From a virus, in IMG/VR virus record IMGVR_UViG_3300009537_000074, positions 1 to 37,016 of that record: a stretch of DNA of 37,016 nt; one strand, written 5' to 3'. The translations under genes were made by a program, and so were the position numbers. The stretch's first letter is position 1. Every line of letters begins with the position of its first letter. Shown one piece after another: positions 18,963-26,664 of this stretch. A model generated the notes under the pieces. It worked only from the letters and a program-made list of their open reading frames with translations. It searched no databases and was not told where the DNA came from.

Positions 18963-21824
18963 ATGCCTTACAGCGCAGACAGCGTTCCCTCCCACGTCCC
19001 CCAGTCCAAGGCGGACCAGTGGGCGTCGGTGTGGAATGCGGTATATGAAAAGACCATGGAGGATGGGGACAAAAGCACTGCCGAAGCAGAGGCGCGTGCT
19101 TTTTCTGCTGCCAATGCCCTCCTTAGCAAGCGGTCAAGTTCTTTAAGCGTGGATAACTTTGTTTCTTTCACCGATCAGGACGGGGTGCGCAGGCAGGGGC
19201 AGATTGTGGCGCGCATTGATTTAGACGAACTGGGCGATGGGGACGGGGACGCGATTAAAGACGACGTGATCTTTGGCACCGACGACGCCGAGTCCGTGCT
19301 GGAGGTTCAACTCTACAAACCCAAACGCGATGGCTGGGAAGCGGGGGAAGAGAAGATTAAGGTCGGGGAAAGCAAGCTGATCAAAATAGAATCCCTCCCC
19401 GCCCCTTCCCGTGTCAGCCGTAAAACACCGGGAGGCAGCCCACTGGAAAACGACAATATCGATCAGGTCATCAAAGCCGCCGTCCGGGCGGCGCTGGACA
19501 CGATGAAGGCGTATGTTCCCGATGGCAGCAGGTTCCAAGTCAAGCGGCTTGGCGAGAACAGGCTGGGCGGGTATGCGCTGGTCCACGGCTCCCCTACAGA
19601 GCGGGATGTTGAGGGGGATTACTTCACCAAAAATACAGATCTGTGGCTGGATGTGTACAGCAACCAGCCCCTGATGTTTGACCACGCCGTTGGGGTGGAG
19701 CTTCCCCCCGACGACGATGGCAACGACGAGCAGACCCCCCGCCGCTATCGCCTCGGCAGCATTGTTAAAGCCAAGCGGGACGATATTGGATTATGGGTAG
19801 AAGGCGTAGTCAGCACCCATAACAAATGGGTGGAAGGCATCTGGGATTTGATTGACCGGGGTGCCCTGTATTTCAGCAGCGGCAGCGTGCCGCACTTGAT
19901 AAAGCGTAGTGAAGGGGGAGAGGTACTCAGTTGGCCCATCATTGAGGTGTCAACAACCCCTACACCAGCAGAACCTCGGCGTACTGAGGTTCGCTCATTG
20001 GCGGGAGCAGGCAAAAGCAGTGACTGGACAGAAATGTTAGGCGGCAGCCAGAGAACATTTACCAGCATGGCGGAAGGCAGCACCAGCCATATGAAGCATA
20101 TAGACAATGTAAATCATGGAGGTAGTAAGATGACGATGAAGAACAAGGAAGCGCAGCAACGCCTTTCTGGACTTCTCACTGCCCTCTGGTCCGATGAACT
20201 CGAACAGGCTATCAAAAGCTATGTGGTCACTCGTCGGCAGTTTGCAGTTAAGCAGGCGGAGAACGAAGAAATTCTTCCAGAAGAAGAGGAAGAGGTGGTT
20301 GCTGTTGCCTCACAACTCGAACAACTTCTCGCCCCGATCTCCGAGCAGGCCAAGTCAGCACTAGGGCTGGATGCCAAGCGTGTCACCAAAACGCTGGTCA
20401 AAATGGCGCTTCGCAAGATCGCCAAACAGGCCGGGCTGGAGGACGAGGAGGATTACTTAGAGTCCGAGGATGAGGAAGAAGAAGATTACATGAGTTCCGG
20501 TGACTTCGACTTTCTGAGCTTCGACGAGGACTACATCGATATGGACGATGACTACCTTGAATTTGGCGAAGAAGAGGAAGAGGACTTCCTTGAATTCGGC
20601 GAAGAAGAGGAAGAGTTTGAAACCCTATCCGGTTGGCCCTCCTATGGTCGACGGGGACGCGGGCGACGTACTTTCCGAAGTGCCACGCCCAGCTTCACGA
20701 GGATGGTAGATGATGTGGTGATGCGAGAAATGAATCGGCTACCCAGCGGACGGCGCGGCGGGTACGCAACCAAGAACGTGCAGATCATGCGCCGTAGCCA
20801 CAACGAAGCAACCAGCCTGACCGGGTTCCTGAAAGCGGTGCGTGATAAAGATCATGCCAAGCTACGGGGCTATAAGGCGCGGGCCGAGAGTTCGTATAAG
20901 GCACTGGGGATTAACCCGGATACCGCAGGTGGTTATCTGGTTCCTCCGGAGCAGTCCAATGAGATCATTGAACTGCTGCGTGCCAAGAGCGTCTTTTTAC
21001 GCGCTGAGGGTGGGCCGGAGGCGCAGGCGGAAAGCCTTGTCACCGTACTACCGCTCAACCGTGACACCCTGAACATCCCCCGTCAAACCGGGGCAGCCAC
21101 CGCTTACTGGACGGCGGAAAATGCAACCATGACCGCCAGCCAGCAAACGGTTGGGCAGATCCAGTTGGTGGCGAAGAAGCTGACCTGCTTGGTAAAACTG
21201 AGCAACGAGCTTCTGGCAGATGCCAGCGTGGATATGGATAACTTTGTCAGGGCTGATATGGCGCAGGTGATGGCGCTGAAGGTAGACAACGCAGTAATGT
21301 ACGGGTCGGGTATTGCCTCCGAGCCTTTGGGAGTTGACGCCTACCCCGGTCTGACCAAGACCGCACTCAACGCTGCACCCACCTACTCCAACTTGGTCAA
21401 TCTGGTAAAGACCATCGAAATCGCCAATGTGGAAGAGGACGATTCGTGGAAGTGGTTATTCCACCCCCGCGATAAACACGCCTTCTCCAAACTGAAGGAC
21501 ACGGCTGGGCAGTACATCTTCCGCAACACAGGCGCACTTAATGCCCTACAGGGCGCGGTGCCCGAATTGCTGCTTGGATACCCCTATATGACTACCACGC
21601 AGGTAGACAAAACCGGGTCGCCGGAAGAGACGGATGTTTTCTTCGGTCGCTGGCGGGACGTTATTTTAGGTATGCGACAGACGATTGAAGTAATGGCATC
21701 CGATGTCGCTGGCACGTCGTTTGAAGCGGACCAAACTTGGATTCGCGCCATCCTGCGTATGGATATTCAGATGCGACACCCTGAATCCATCGCGATGTAC
21801 ACCGACGTGCGCGAAGTAGCATAA
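18963..21824 (+). CDS. ChaB-like, prohead protease, scaffold and major capsid fusion
   Basis: This 953-residue polyprotein carries most of the capsid shell functions. Residues 1-58 resemble a ChaB-like segment (VPSHVPQSKADQWASVWNAV). Residues 62-150 look like the small beta domain (FVSFTDQDGVRRQGQIVARI) often attached to capsid proteases. Residues 190-345 are an HK97-type prohead protease (ALVHGSPTERDVEGDYFT, His241 in MFDHAV, Ser306/307 in ALYFSSGSVP, and SWPIIEVSTTPTPAEP). Residues 390-610 are helical and very acidic, like a delta or scaffold domain. From about 615 to the end is an HK97-fold major capsid protein (ALGINPDTAGGYLVPPE, then GMRQTIEVMASD near the end). A strong internal start at codon 390 separates protease from scaffold-capsid. 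Confidence 0.9.
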   Translation: MPYSADSVPSHVPQSKADQWASVWNAVYEKTMEDGDKSTAEAEARAFSAANALLSKRSSSLSVDNFVSFTDQDGVRRQGQIVARIDLDELGDGDGDAIKDDVIFGTDDAESVLEVQLYKPKRDGWEAGEEKIKVGESKLIKIESLPAPSRVSRKTPGGSPLENDNIDQVIKAAVRAALDTMKAYVPDGSRFQVKRLGENRLGGYALVHGSPTERDVEGDYFTKNTDLWLDVYSNQPLMFDHAVGVELPPDDDGNDEQTPRRYRLGSIVKAKRDDIGLWVEGVVSTHNKWVEGIWDLIDRGALYFSSGSVPHLIKRSEGGEVLSWPIIEVSTTPTPAEPRRTEVRSLAGAGKSSDWTEMLGGSQRTFTSMAEGSTSHMKHIDNVNHGGSKMTMKNKEAQQRLSGLLTALWSDELEQAIKSYVVTRRQFAVKQAENEEILPEEEEEVVAVASQLEQLLAPISEQAKSALGLDAKRVTKTLVKMALRKIAKQAGLEDEEDYLESEDEEEEDYMSSGDFDFLSFDEDYIDMDDDYLEFGEEEEEDFLEFGEEEEEFETLSGWPSYGRRGRGRRTFRSATPSFTRMVDDVVMREMNRLPSGRRGGYATKNVQIMRRSHNEATSLTGFLKAVRDKDHAKLRGYKARAESSYKALGINPDTAGGYLVPPEQSNEIIELLRAKSVFLRAEGGPEAQAESLVTVLPLNRDTLNIPRQTGAATAYWTAENATMTASQQTVGQIQLVAKKLTCLVKLSNELLADASVDMDNFVRADMAQVMALKVDNAVMYGSGIASEPLGVDAYPGLTKTALNAAPTYSNLVNLVKTIEIANVEEDDSWKWLFHPRDKHAFSKLKDTAGQYIFRNTGALNALQGAVPELLLGYPYMTTTQVDKTGSPEETDVFFGRWRDVILGMRQTIEVMASDVAGTSFEADQTWIRAILRMDIQMRHPESIAMYTDVREVA
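20118..20132 (+). promoter_or_regulatory. Internal ribosome binding site for scaffold-capsid
   Basis: GGAGGT at 20118-20123 lies six bases before an in-frame ATG at 20130-20132 (Met390 of the fusion), just after the protease and before the acidic scaffold region. Translation here would give a 564-residue scaffold-capsid protein in excess over protease fusion. Confidence 0.7.
20556..20615 (+). repeat. Tandem acidic-aromatic coding repeat
   Basis: Two nearly identical 27-base units at 20556-20582 and 20589-20615 encode LEFGEEEEE followed by Asp/Phe or Phe. They lie in the scaffold-like region, within a longer stretch of Asp/Glu with Tyr and Phe (DYLESEDEEEEDYMSS and following). Confidence 0.8.
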
Positions 21825-21836
21825 GGGGAGGATGAC

Positions 21837-22286
21837 ATGAGTTTCCCACGTACTATTCGAGAAGGGCTTGCAGTTCGTACTGCTGGCACGCCGGGCCAAT
21901 GGGCGGCAGCCGCCGTCTATGGCGATTGGGTCGCCCTGAAAGGGGTGGGTCGGCGCGCCGCACTGATCGCACTGGCAGGCGAGTTGGACGGCGATATGAC
22001 GGTGGAGGTTTTTGAGGCCACCGACTCATCGGGGACCAGCGCGCAAGAGCTAACTGGTGTTACCACCGGGGAGACTTTTGCCAACGGAACCGACGAAGGT
22101 AACTGCGGCATCATCGAGGTTCAGCAGGACGACCTCAGTGCTGGCTTCAGTCACATTGCTGTGCGTTGTACCCCCGCCACCGCAGATGGTTTTGCTGCGG
22201 CATGGGTGATCTCGCAGTTGTACGAGTACCCGGCAGCCAACGCTGCAGCCAACGGGGTCACGTTCTCAACGGGATCAGACGCCTAA
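21837..22286 (+). CDS. Probable capsid decoration protein (149 aa)
   Basis: The protein is rich in Ala, Gly and Thr with many predicted strands (DMTVEVFEATDSSGT, CGIIEVQQDDL, HIAVRCTPATADGFAAAW). It follows the capsid gene by 12 bases with a good GGGGAGG, the usual place for head decoration or stabilising proteins. No family could be recognised. A terminator follows. Confidence 0.7.
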   Translation: MSFPRTIREGLAVRTAGTPGQWAAAAVYGDWVALKGVGRRAALIALAGELDGDMTVEVFEATDSSGTSAQELTGVTTGETFANGTDEGNCGIIEVQQDDLSAGFSHIAVRCTPATADGFAAAWVISQLYEYPAANAAANGVTFSTGSDA

Positions 22287-22309
22287 CATAGCCTGATGAC
22301 GTTATAACG

Positions 22310-22340
22310 GGGGGAAGGTGTTGACGCGCCTTCCCCCTTT
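22310..22340 (+). terminator. Rho-independent terminator after capsid block
   Basis: GGGGGAAGG (22310-22318) pairs with CCTTCCCCC (22329-22337), nine base pairs, ten-base loop, followed by TTT and an AT-rich stretch. The loop contains the TTGACG -35 box of the next promoter. Confidence 0.7.
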
Positions 22341-22350
22341 ATGATATTCT
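22321..22350 (+). promoter_or_regulatory. Promoter of the glycan-modification cassette
   Basis: TTGACG (22321-22326), 18 bases, TATTCT (22345-22350). Transcription would start near 22357, about 18 bases before the ATG at 22375 and upstream of AAAGGA (22362-22367). The same TTGACG and 18-base spacing occurs at 335 and 4247. Confidence 0.55.
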
Positions 22351-22374
22351 TACCCTAGTAGAAAGGACGGTGTT

Positions 22375-23541
22375 ATGCACGTCTTATGGGTAAGTGACAG
22401 TCCGTTTTCCCCCTCCGCCTACGGGCAACAAACACAATTGATCGTTCCCCGCCTCCAGCAACTCGGATTAGAAATCACCATCTGTGCCCCCCAGCACATC
22501 GGGGCTACGCTTTCATTTGAAGGCGTGCGTGTTGTGGGGGGGAGGTATGCTGCTTTTGGAAACGACATCATCGACGAGCACGCCCGGCGCTACAAGTGCG
22601 ACATCATCATCACGCTCAAAGACCCTTATGTTTATGATCCCGCCGTACTGCGTGCTCTTCCGGTGCCGTGGGTGCCCATGGTGCCCGTAGACACAGAACC
22701 GATCAGCCGGGAGGTGGCGGAGCGGGTAAAATACGCCGCCGTCCCGATAGCGATGAGCAGGCACGGGGAGCAGATGCTCAAAGATATCGGCAGCGACCCC
22801 CTCTATATCCCGATGGTGTTTGACGCCGAAGTATTCCGCCCCGGAGATAAAGAAAAGGTGCGGGAGGAACTTGAACTTCCCCCCGATGTATTTGTGGCTG
22901 CTTTTGTGGCGGCTAACCGGGATTATGTTGGTGATCGGAAAAACATCGAAGCGGTGATCCGCGCATGGTCCTACTTTACCGAGCACTACCCCAAGGCGGT
23001 GCTGATCTATCACGGCGAACTCAGCGGGGCGGTGTCGGGGGATGATGTTTTTGGGCTGATTAAGGCGTATGGGATTAAAGATATCAACATCCTGACCAGC
23101 GACCAGTACATTTACTCCAGAGGGTTCTCCCCCCAATACATCGCCAAACTGTATCAGGCCGCCGATATCCTCTTATCCCCCACCTGCGGGGAGGGTTTTG
23201 GGCTGCCTGTGGTAGAGGCACAAGCCTGCGGGACGCCTGTCATTGTCACCGATTGGACCGCGATGCGAGAGACGGTTTATGCCGGGATCAAAATCCCCAG
23301 CACCTTCGAATCGGGGGCAGGGGATGTGGAGTGGGCGTCACAGGGCGCGTTCTGGTTCCGCCCTAACTCAAAGGCTATTTTTGATGCGCTGGACTTTGCT
23401 ATCAACGACCCCATCCCCCGCCATGCCCGCGATGTTGCCGTACAGGGAATGAAACAATACGAGGTTGACCATGTCGTGGCGGCCCATTGGAAACCTGCGC
23501 TGGAAAGGCTGGAGAAGTGGCTTATCAAAGGGGAACTGTAA
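22375..23541 (+). CDS. Glycosyltransferase, GT4-like (GT-B fold)
   Basis: This 388-residue enzyme transfers sugars from nucleotide donors. The N-terminal domain starts with a strand and Ser-rich turn (LWVSDSPFSPSAYGQQ). The C-terminal domain has VAANRDYVGDRKNIEAVIRA and the donor-binding motif CGEGFGLPVVEAQACGTPVI (around residues 272-291), with the E-x7-E spacing typical of GT4. It is the first of seven overlapping genes probably involved in modifying virion or cell-surface glycans; the substrate is unknown. The gene follows its own promoter. Confidence 0.88.
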   Translation: MHVLWVSDSPFSPSAYGQQTQLIVPRLQQLGLEITICAPQHIGATLSFEGVRVVGGRYAAFGNDIIDEHARRYKCDIIITLKDPYVYDPAVLRALPVPWVPMVPVDTEPISREVAERVKYAAVPIAMSRHGEQMLKDIGSDPLYIPMVFDAEVFRPGDKEKVREELELPPDVFVAAFVAANRDYVGDRKNIEAVIRAWSYFTEHYPKAVLIYHGELSGAVSGDDVFGLIKAYGIKDINILTSDQYIYSRGFSPQYIAKLYQAADILLSPTCGEGFGLPVVEAQACGTPVIVTDWTAMRETVYAGIKIPSTFESGAGDVEWASQGAFWFRPNSKAIFDALDFAINDPIPRHARDVAVQGMKQYEVDHVVAAHWKPALERLEKWLIKGEL

Positions 23542-24098
23542 ACTGGTGTTATCTGGTGCTTGGGCCGGAGGGGTCGGGAACCAGATTGTGGGCAGAGGTA
23601 TTGATCCGGTCTGGATGCAAGGGATCGAGCGAACACATCCAGCCCTTCGATGATGAACTTCCCCCGGCAAAAGGCAACATTGTCTGGCGGCGCTCTATCC
23701 CCCACGGTGGCAAAGAGGGGGATGCGCACGGGATCACCCGCCACTGGCCTAATATTACCTACTTGTGCGAACAGGCCATGCAGGCCGGGTATTCGCCGAT
23801 GCTGATGATTACGCATCGTGAGTTTTCGTGGATTGCGCGATCGCAGGTCAGGACCGGGGTCGCCAAGGACGAAAAGGAGGCGATGCAGAATATTTATCTG
23901 GCCTACCTGCGCACCAGTACGTTGCTCGGCCTGTTCCCGTGGCAGAACCTGTATTATGAATCACTCATCAATTACCCGGAGGCCGTCATGGGGTTACTGG
24001 CGGGGATGCACCACTTGACCCCGGCGACCGGAATTCGGATTTATGACGGCAATAAGAAATATATCGAGGAGGATATCGATGGACGATCTGCAACGTAA
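23517..24098 (+). CDS. Sulfotransferase-like P-loop protein
   Basis: A P-loop-like motif lies at the N-terminus (YLVLGPEGSGTRLWAEVLI), matching the sulfotransferase-type 5'-phosphosulfate loop better than an ATPase. Later features are LMITHREFSWIARSQVR, which could be the 3'-phosphate site, and a helix with QNLYYESLINYPEAV. It would transfer sulfate to sugars, fitting the cassette. The start is uncertain: the ATG at 23487 is far inside the previous gene, a GTG at 23517 gives 24 bases of overlap and is chosen, and the first strand begins right after. About 193 residues, short for a sulfotransferase. Confidence 0.6.
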   Translation: MAYQRGTVNWCYLVLGPEGSGTRLWAEVLIRSGCKGSSEHIQPFDDELPPAKGNIVWRRSIPHGGKEGDAHGITRHWPNITYLCEQAMQAGYSPMLMITHREFSWIARSQVRTGVAKDEKEAMQNIYLAYLRTSTLLGLFPWQNLYYESLINYPEAVMGLLAGMHHLTPATGIRIYDGNKKYIEEDIDGRSAT

Positions 24099-24828
24099 AA
24101 TGCGCGATGACTGGAATGAGCGAGGGATGGATGATCCCCTGTACTGGACGATGAACTCCAGACCCCGCTACGAGTGGGACGAGGATGATTACTACCACAC
24201 CGGAGTCAGTACGGTAGCCCTCAACGTGCTCCCCTTTGTGGAGGAGCATAAGCCCAAGCCGCTGCACCAGATGCGGGTATTGGACGTCGGGTGCGGAACG
24301 GGCCGGATCACGCTGGCGCTGGCGGAAAAATTCGGGACCGTGATGGGGGTGGATGTATCCGACGTCATGGTAGATAAAGCCCGCCAGCACGCCGAGGATA
24401 AAGGGGTGGGGAACGTGCAGTTTCTCACCGTCGATGGCAGCGGGCTGCCGCCGCGTTTTGCGGTGCCCTTCGATCTGATTGTCAGTATCGCCGTCATCCA
24501 GCATATCCCCGATCAGGATATCCAGTTACAGTATTTGCGCGATATTCCCAAACACATCAATCAGGGCGGGTTGTTTGTGCTGCACCTCTACAGCGATGTC
24601 GCCAACTACGAGCGGGCAAAGCTGAACTGGGCGGCACGAGCGGAGCGGAACGAACTCATCGGCTGGGCGGAGATTGCGCGAGAAGAGTTCCACAGGTGGG
24701 AAACCTCGATTTGCCACGCCCTGCCCGCCGACCTGATTGTCAGCACCCTGAAAGAATCAGGGGCCGAGATACTGGTCGATCAGGGGGCGGGGACGAGCCT
24801 CCACTGGCTGATGGGGAAGGTACGATGA
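24079..24828 (+). CDS. SAM-dependent methyltransferase (class I)
   Basis: The protein (249 aa) has motif I VLDVGCGTGRITLALAE around residues 67-83, the acidic ribose-binding strand (VMGVDVSDVMVDKAR), a strand DLIVSIAVIQHIPDQ and a C-terminal part resembling the gene at 25942. The N-terminus (MRDDWNERGMDDPLYWT) is shared with that paralogue. AGGAGG at 24067-24072 fixes the start at 24079. A small-molecule or sugar O/N-methyl transfer is likely, substrate unknown. Confidence 0.88.
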   Translation: MDDLQRKMRDDWNERGMDDPLYWTMNSRPRYEWDEDDYYHTGVSTVALNVLPFVEEHKPKPLHQMRVLDVGCGTGRITLALAEKFGTVMGVDVSDVMVDKARQHAEDKGVGNVQFLTVDGSGLPPRFAVPFDLIVSIAVIQHIPDQDIQLQYLRDIPKHINQGGLFVLHLYSDVANYERAKLNWAARAERNELIGWAEIAREEFHRWETSICHALPADLIVSTLKESGAEILVDQGAGTSLHWLMGKVR

Positions 24829-25937
24829 ACCCCACCTACTACTATTGGAAGGACGTAAGGCACACCCCCGGACAAACCGGGTTGCACTCCACCATGTACA
24901 GGGGCGAGGGGCTGCGAGTGATGGCGGAAGAATTTAATCGCGACCCCAAGGGGCTGGCGATTAAGATTTGGCATCAACCCACCTTGCAGGGGGTGGAGAG
25001 TTATATCTGGGGCCTGCCCTACAATCCCGACGAGCCGACCAGCAGCAACTGGCTGGAGGCGCTGTCGATACAAAACATCTGCGCCCACTACGGGATCGCC
25101 CCTCGCGTTTACGGTATCGGGTGCTGGAAAAACCCCCACAAAGAGCGGTCGGGGGCGACCTACTACCACCCGGTGGCCTTGGTGGAGGATGTTGGGGACG
25201 AGATTGTAACCCGTCACGAGGCGAAGCAAGCCTTCGAAGCCGTCCGCGATCTTGGCAGGCGGCTGGGTTTTACGATCCCGGATTGTACCCCCACCCCAGA
25301 ATATAATGTCCGGGCCAATAAGTGGATCGATTTTGGCGGTGCGCGCTTTTCCGAGGGGTATGAGGACCAAATGCTGGACCGTTACGACAAGCTCACCAGC
25401 TTTGGTGCGCACGCCTACCAGAGTCCAGTGACTGGACCGGGGGCTGACACCCCCTCGATACGCAATACCATGGGCAGGCTGGAGTGGTTGGACCTGAATG
25501 TGGGAGCACTAGACTTCGCCGTTAACAGCGTGCTGGATGTAGGATGCTCCGGGGGGCAGTTCCTCAACTACTACAACAGAACCTGTAAGGCGCGTGGGCT
25601 GGGATTGGAGTTACCCGAAAAGGTAAAGGGGGCGATGGAGTATTCCGCCTACACTTATAACTGGAATGTGGACTACCGGGGGGTGGATTTGCGATCATTC
25701 GACAAGCCCCAAGAGCGGTACGATCTGGTATTATTCCTCAGTGTAGAGCAGTATATTGGGGGGCTGGTCGAGTGGGTTAAGGATTGTGTGGGCCATCGGC
25801 TGGTCGCCGAACTTCATCACGAATACGGGCACCCGAAGGTACGGGAATGGCTGCAGCCCGACTTCGAAGAGGTGAAGGCTTTTTGGAGCAAGGACTACGG
25901 CAGGCTGGTAGTCCATTATGACAGAGTCAAAGGATAA
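24825..25937 (+). CDS. Kinase-like domain fused to a SAM methyltransferase
   Basis: Residues 1-200 have the features of the protein-kinase/aminoglycoside-phosphotransferase fold: Lys46 in LAIKIW, a helix LEALSIQNICAHYGIAP, a hinge (VALVEDVG), a catalytic-loop analogue Asp153...Asn161 (PDCTPTPEYNV) and DFG at 169-171 (NKWIDFGGARF). Residues 225-370 are a methyltransferase domain with VLDVGCSGGQFLNYYNR at ~236-252. The kinase part may phosphorylate a sugar or only bind substrate. ATGA overlap with the previous gene. The frame extends upstream but into that gene. Confidence 0.7.
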   Translation: MNPTYYYWKDVRHTPGQTGLHSTMYRGEGLRVMAEEFNRDPKGLAIKIWHQPTLQGVESYIWGLPYNPDEPTSSNWLEALSIQNICAHYGIAPRVYGIGCWKNPHKERSGATYYHPVALVEDVGDEIVTRHEAKQAFEAVRDLGRRLGFTIPDCTPTPEYNVRANKWIDFGGARFSEGYEDQMLDRYDKLTSFGAHAYQSPVTGPGADTPSIRNTMGRLEWLDLNVGALDFAVNSVLDVGCSGGQFLNYYNRTCKARGLGLELPEKVKGAMEYSAYTYNWNVDYRGVDLRSFDKPQERYDLVLFLSVEQYIGGLVEWVKDCVGHRLVAELHHEYGHPKVREWLQPDFEEVKAFWSKDYGRLVVHYDRVKG

Positions 25938-25941
25938 GATC

Positions 25942-26664
25942 ATGATGCGCGAAGACTGGAACGACCGGGCGAAAGACAACCCGCTTTACTGGACCTACGC
26001 CACCGAGGGGCGGGAGCGGTTCACCACCGTCAAGCCTTACTTTGACGCGGGAGAGGTGGAGTTTAAGGAAATGATTTTGCCGCACTTAGGGGGGGGGCGG
26101 GATATTGCGGTTGATTTTGGCTGCGGGGTGGGGAGACTCACCTTTCCGCTGGCCCGCCACTACGACACGGTGTACGGATACGACATCTCGCCGGAGATGA
26201 TTAAAATGGCGGGGAAATACACCACCAAGAGCAGGTGCCCCAAAGGGAATGTGCGATTTAATGTTTCCAGCGGGGGCCTCCAAATCGGGGACAGCCGTGC
26301 TGACCTCACCCTCTGTATCGGGGTCCTCCAGCATATCCCTGACCCGGCAACCCGGCTGGGCACGCTGGCGGAGCTTATCATGGCGACCAAGTTTGACGGG
26401 AAGATCATCTTTAACTTCAACCCGCACGTCGAGCAGGCAGCCCACATCAAGGAGCAGTGGGCGCGCCGGGAGAAGGCGCAGGACCTGATGGGGTGGAGCG
26501 AGTCCGCTGGAGCGGAGTTGGTGGATGGGCGCTGGAAAACGTGGATGGCGCACGCCGATGATCCTGATACTTTGTACGATTGGGTTGAGCAGCAGGGCGC
26601 AGCCCCCTACCATTACGAAACCTTTAAGGGCTTCCACTGGGTGGTGGCGACAAAAATCACATGA
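25942..26664 (+). CDS. SAM-dependent methyltransferase (class I)
   Basis: The enzyme (240 aa) has AVDFGCGVGRLTFPLAR as motif I near residue 55, VYGYDISPEMIKMAG as the acidic strand, and LTLCIGVLQHIPDP. The N-terminus (MREDWNDRAKDNPLYWT) is nearly the same as that of the gene at 24079, so the two are tandem paralogues around the kinase-like fusion. AAAGGA at 25929-25934 favours ATG 25942; an earlier ATG at 25918 is also possible. It overlaps the next gene by four bases. Confidence 0.88.
   Translation: MMREDWNDRAKDNPLYWTYATEGRERFTTVKPYFDAGEVEFKEMILPHLGGGRDIAVDFGCGVGRLTFPLARHYDTVYGYDISPEMIKMAGKYTTKSRCPKGNVRFNVSSGGLQIGDSRADLTLCIGVLQHIPDPATRLGTLAELIMATKFDGKIIFNFNPHVEQAAHIKEQWARREKAQDLMGWSESAGAELVDGRWKTWMAHADDPDTLYDWVEQQGAAPYHYETFKGFHWVVATKIT

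Noticed and set aside
22321-22345. TTGACG with TATGAT at 22340-22345 as the cassette promoter
   Set aside because: The spacer would be 13 bases; TATTCT at 22345-22350 gives 18, the same as the other promoters.
24780-25412. 210-codon minus-strand frame inside the kinase-like/methyltransferase gene
   Set aside because: It is antisense to a gene with clear domain motifs, its translation is rich in Gly, Val, Pro and Arg without a fold pattern, and there is no ribosome site.
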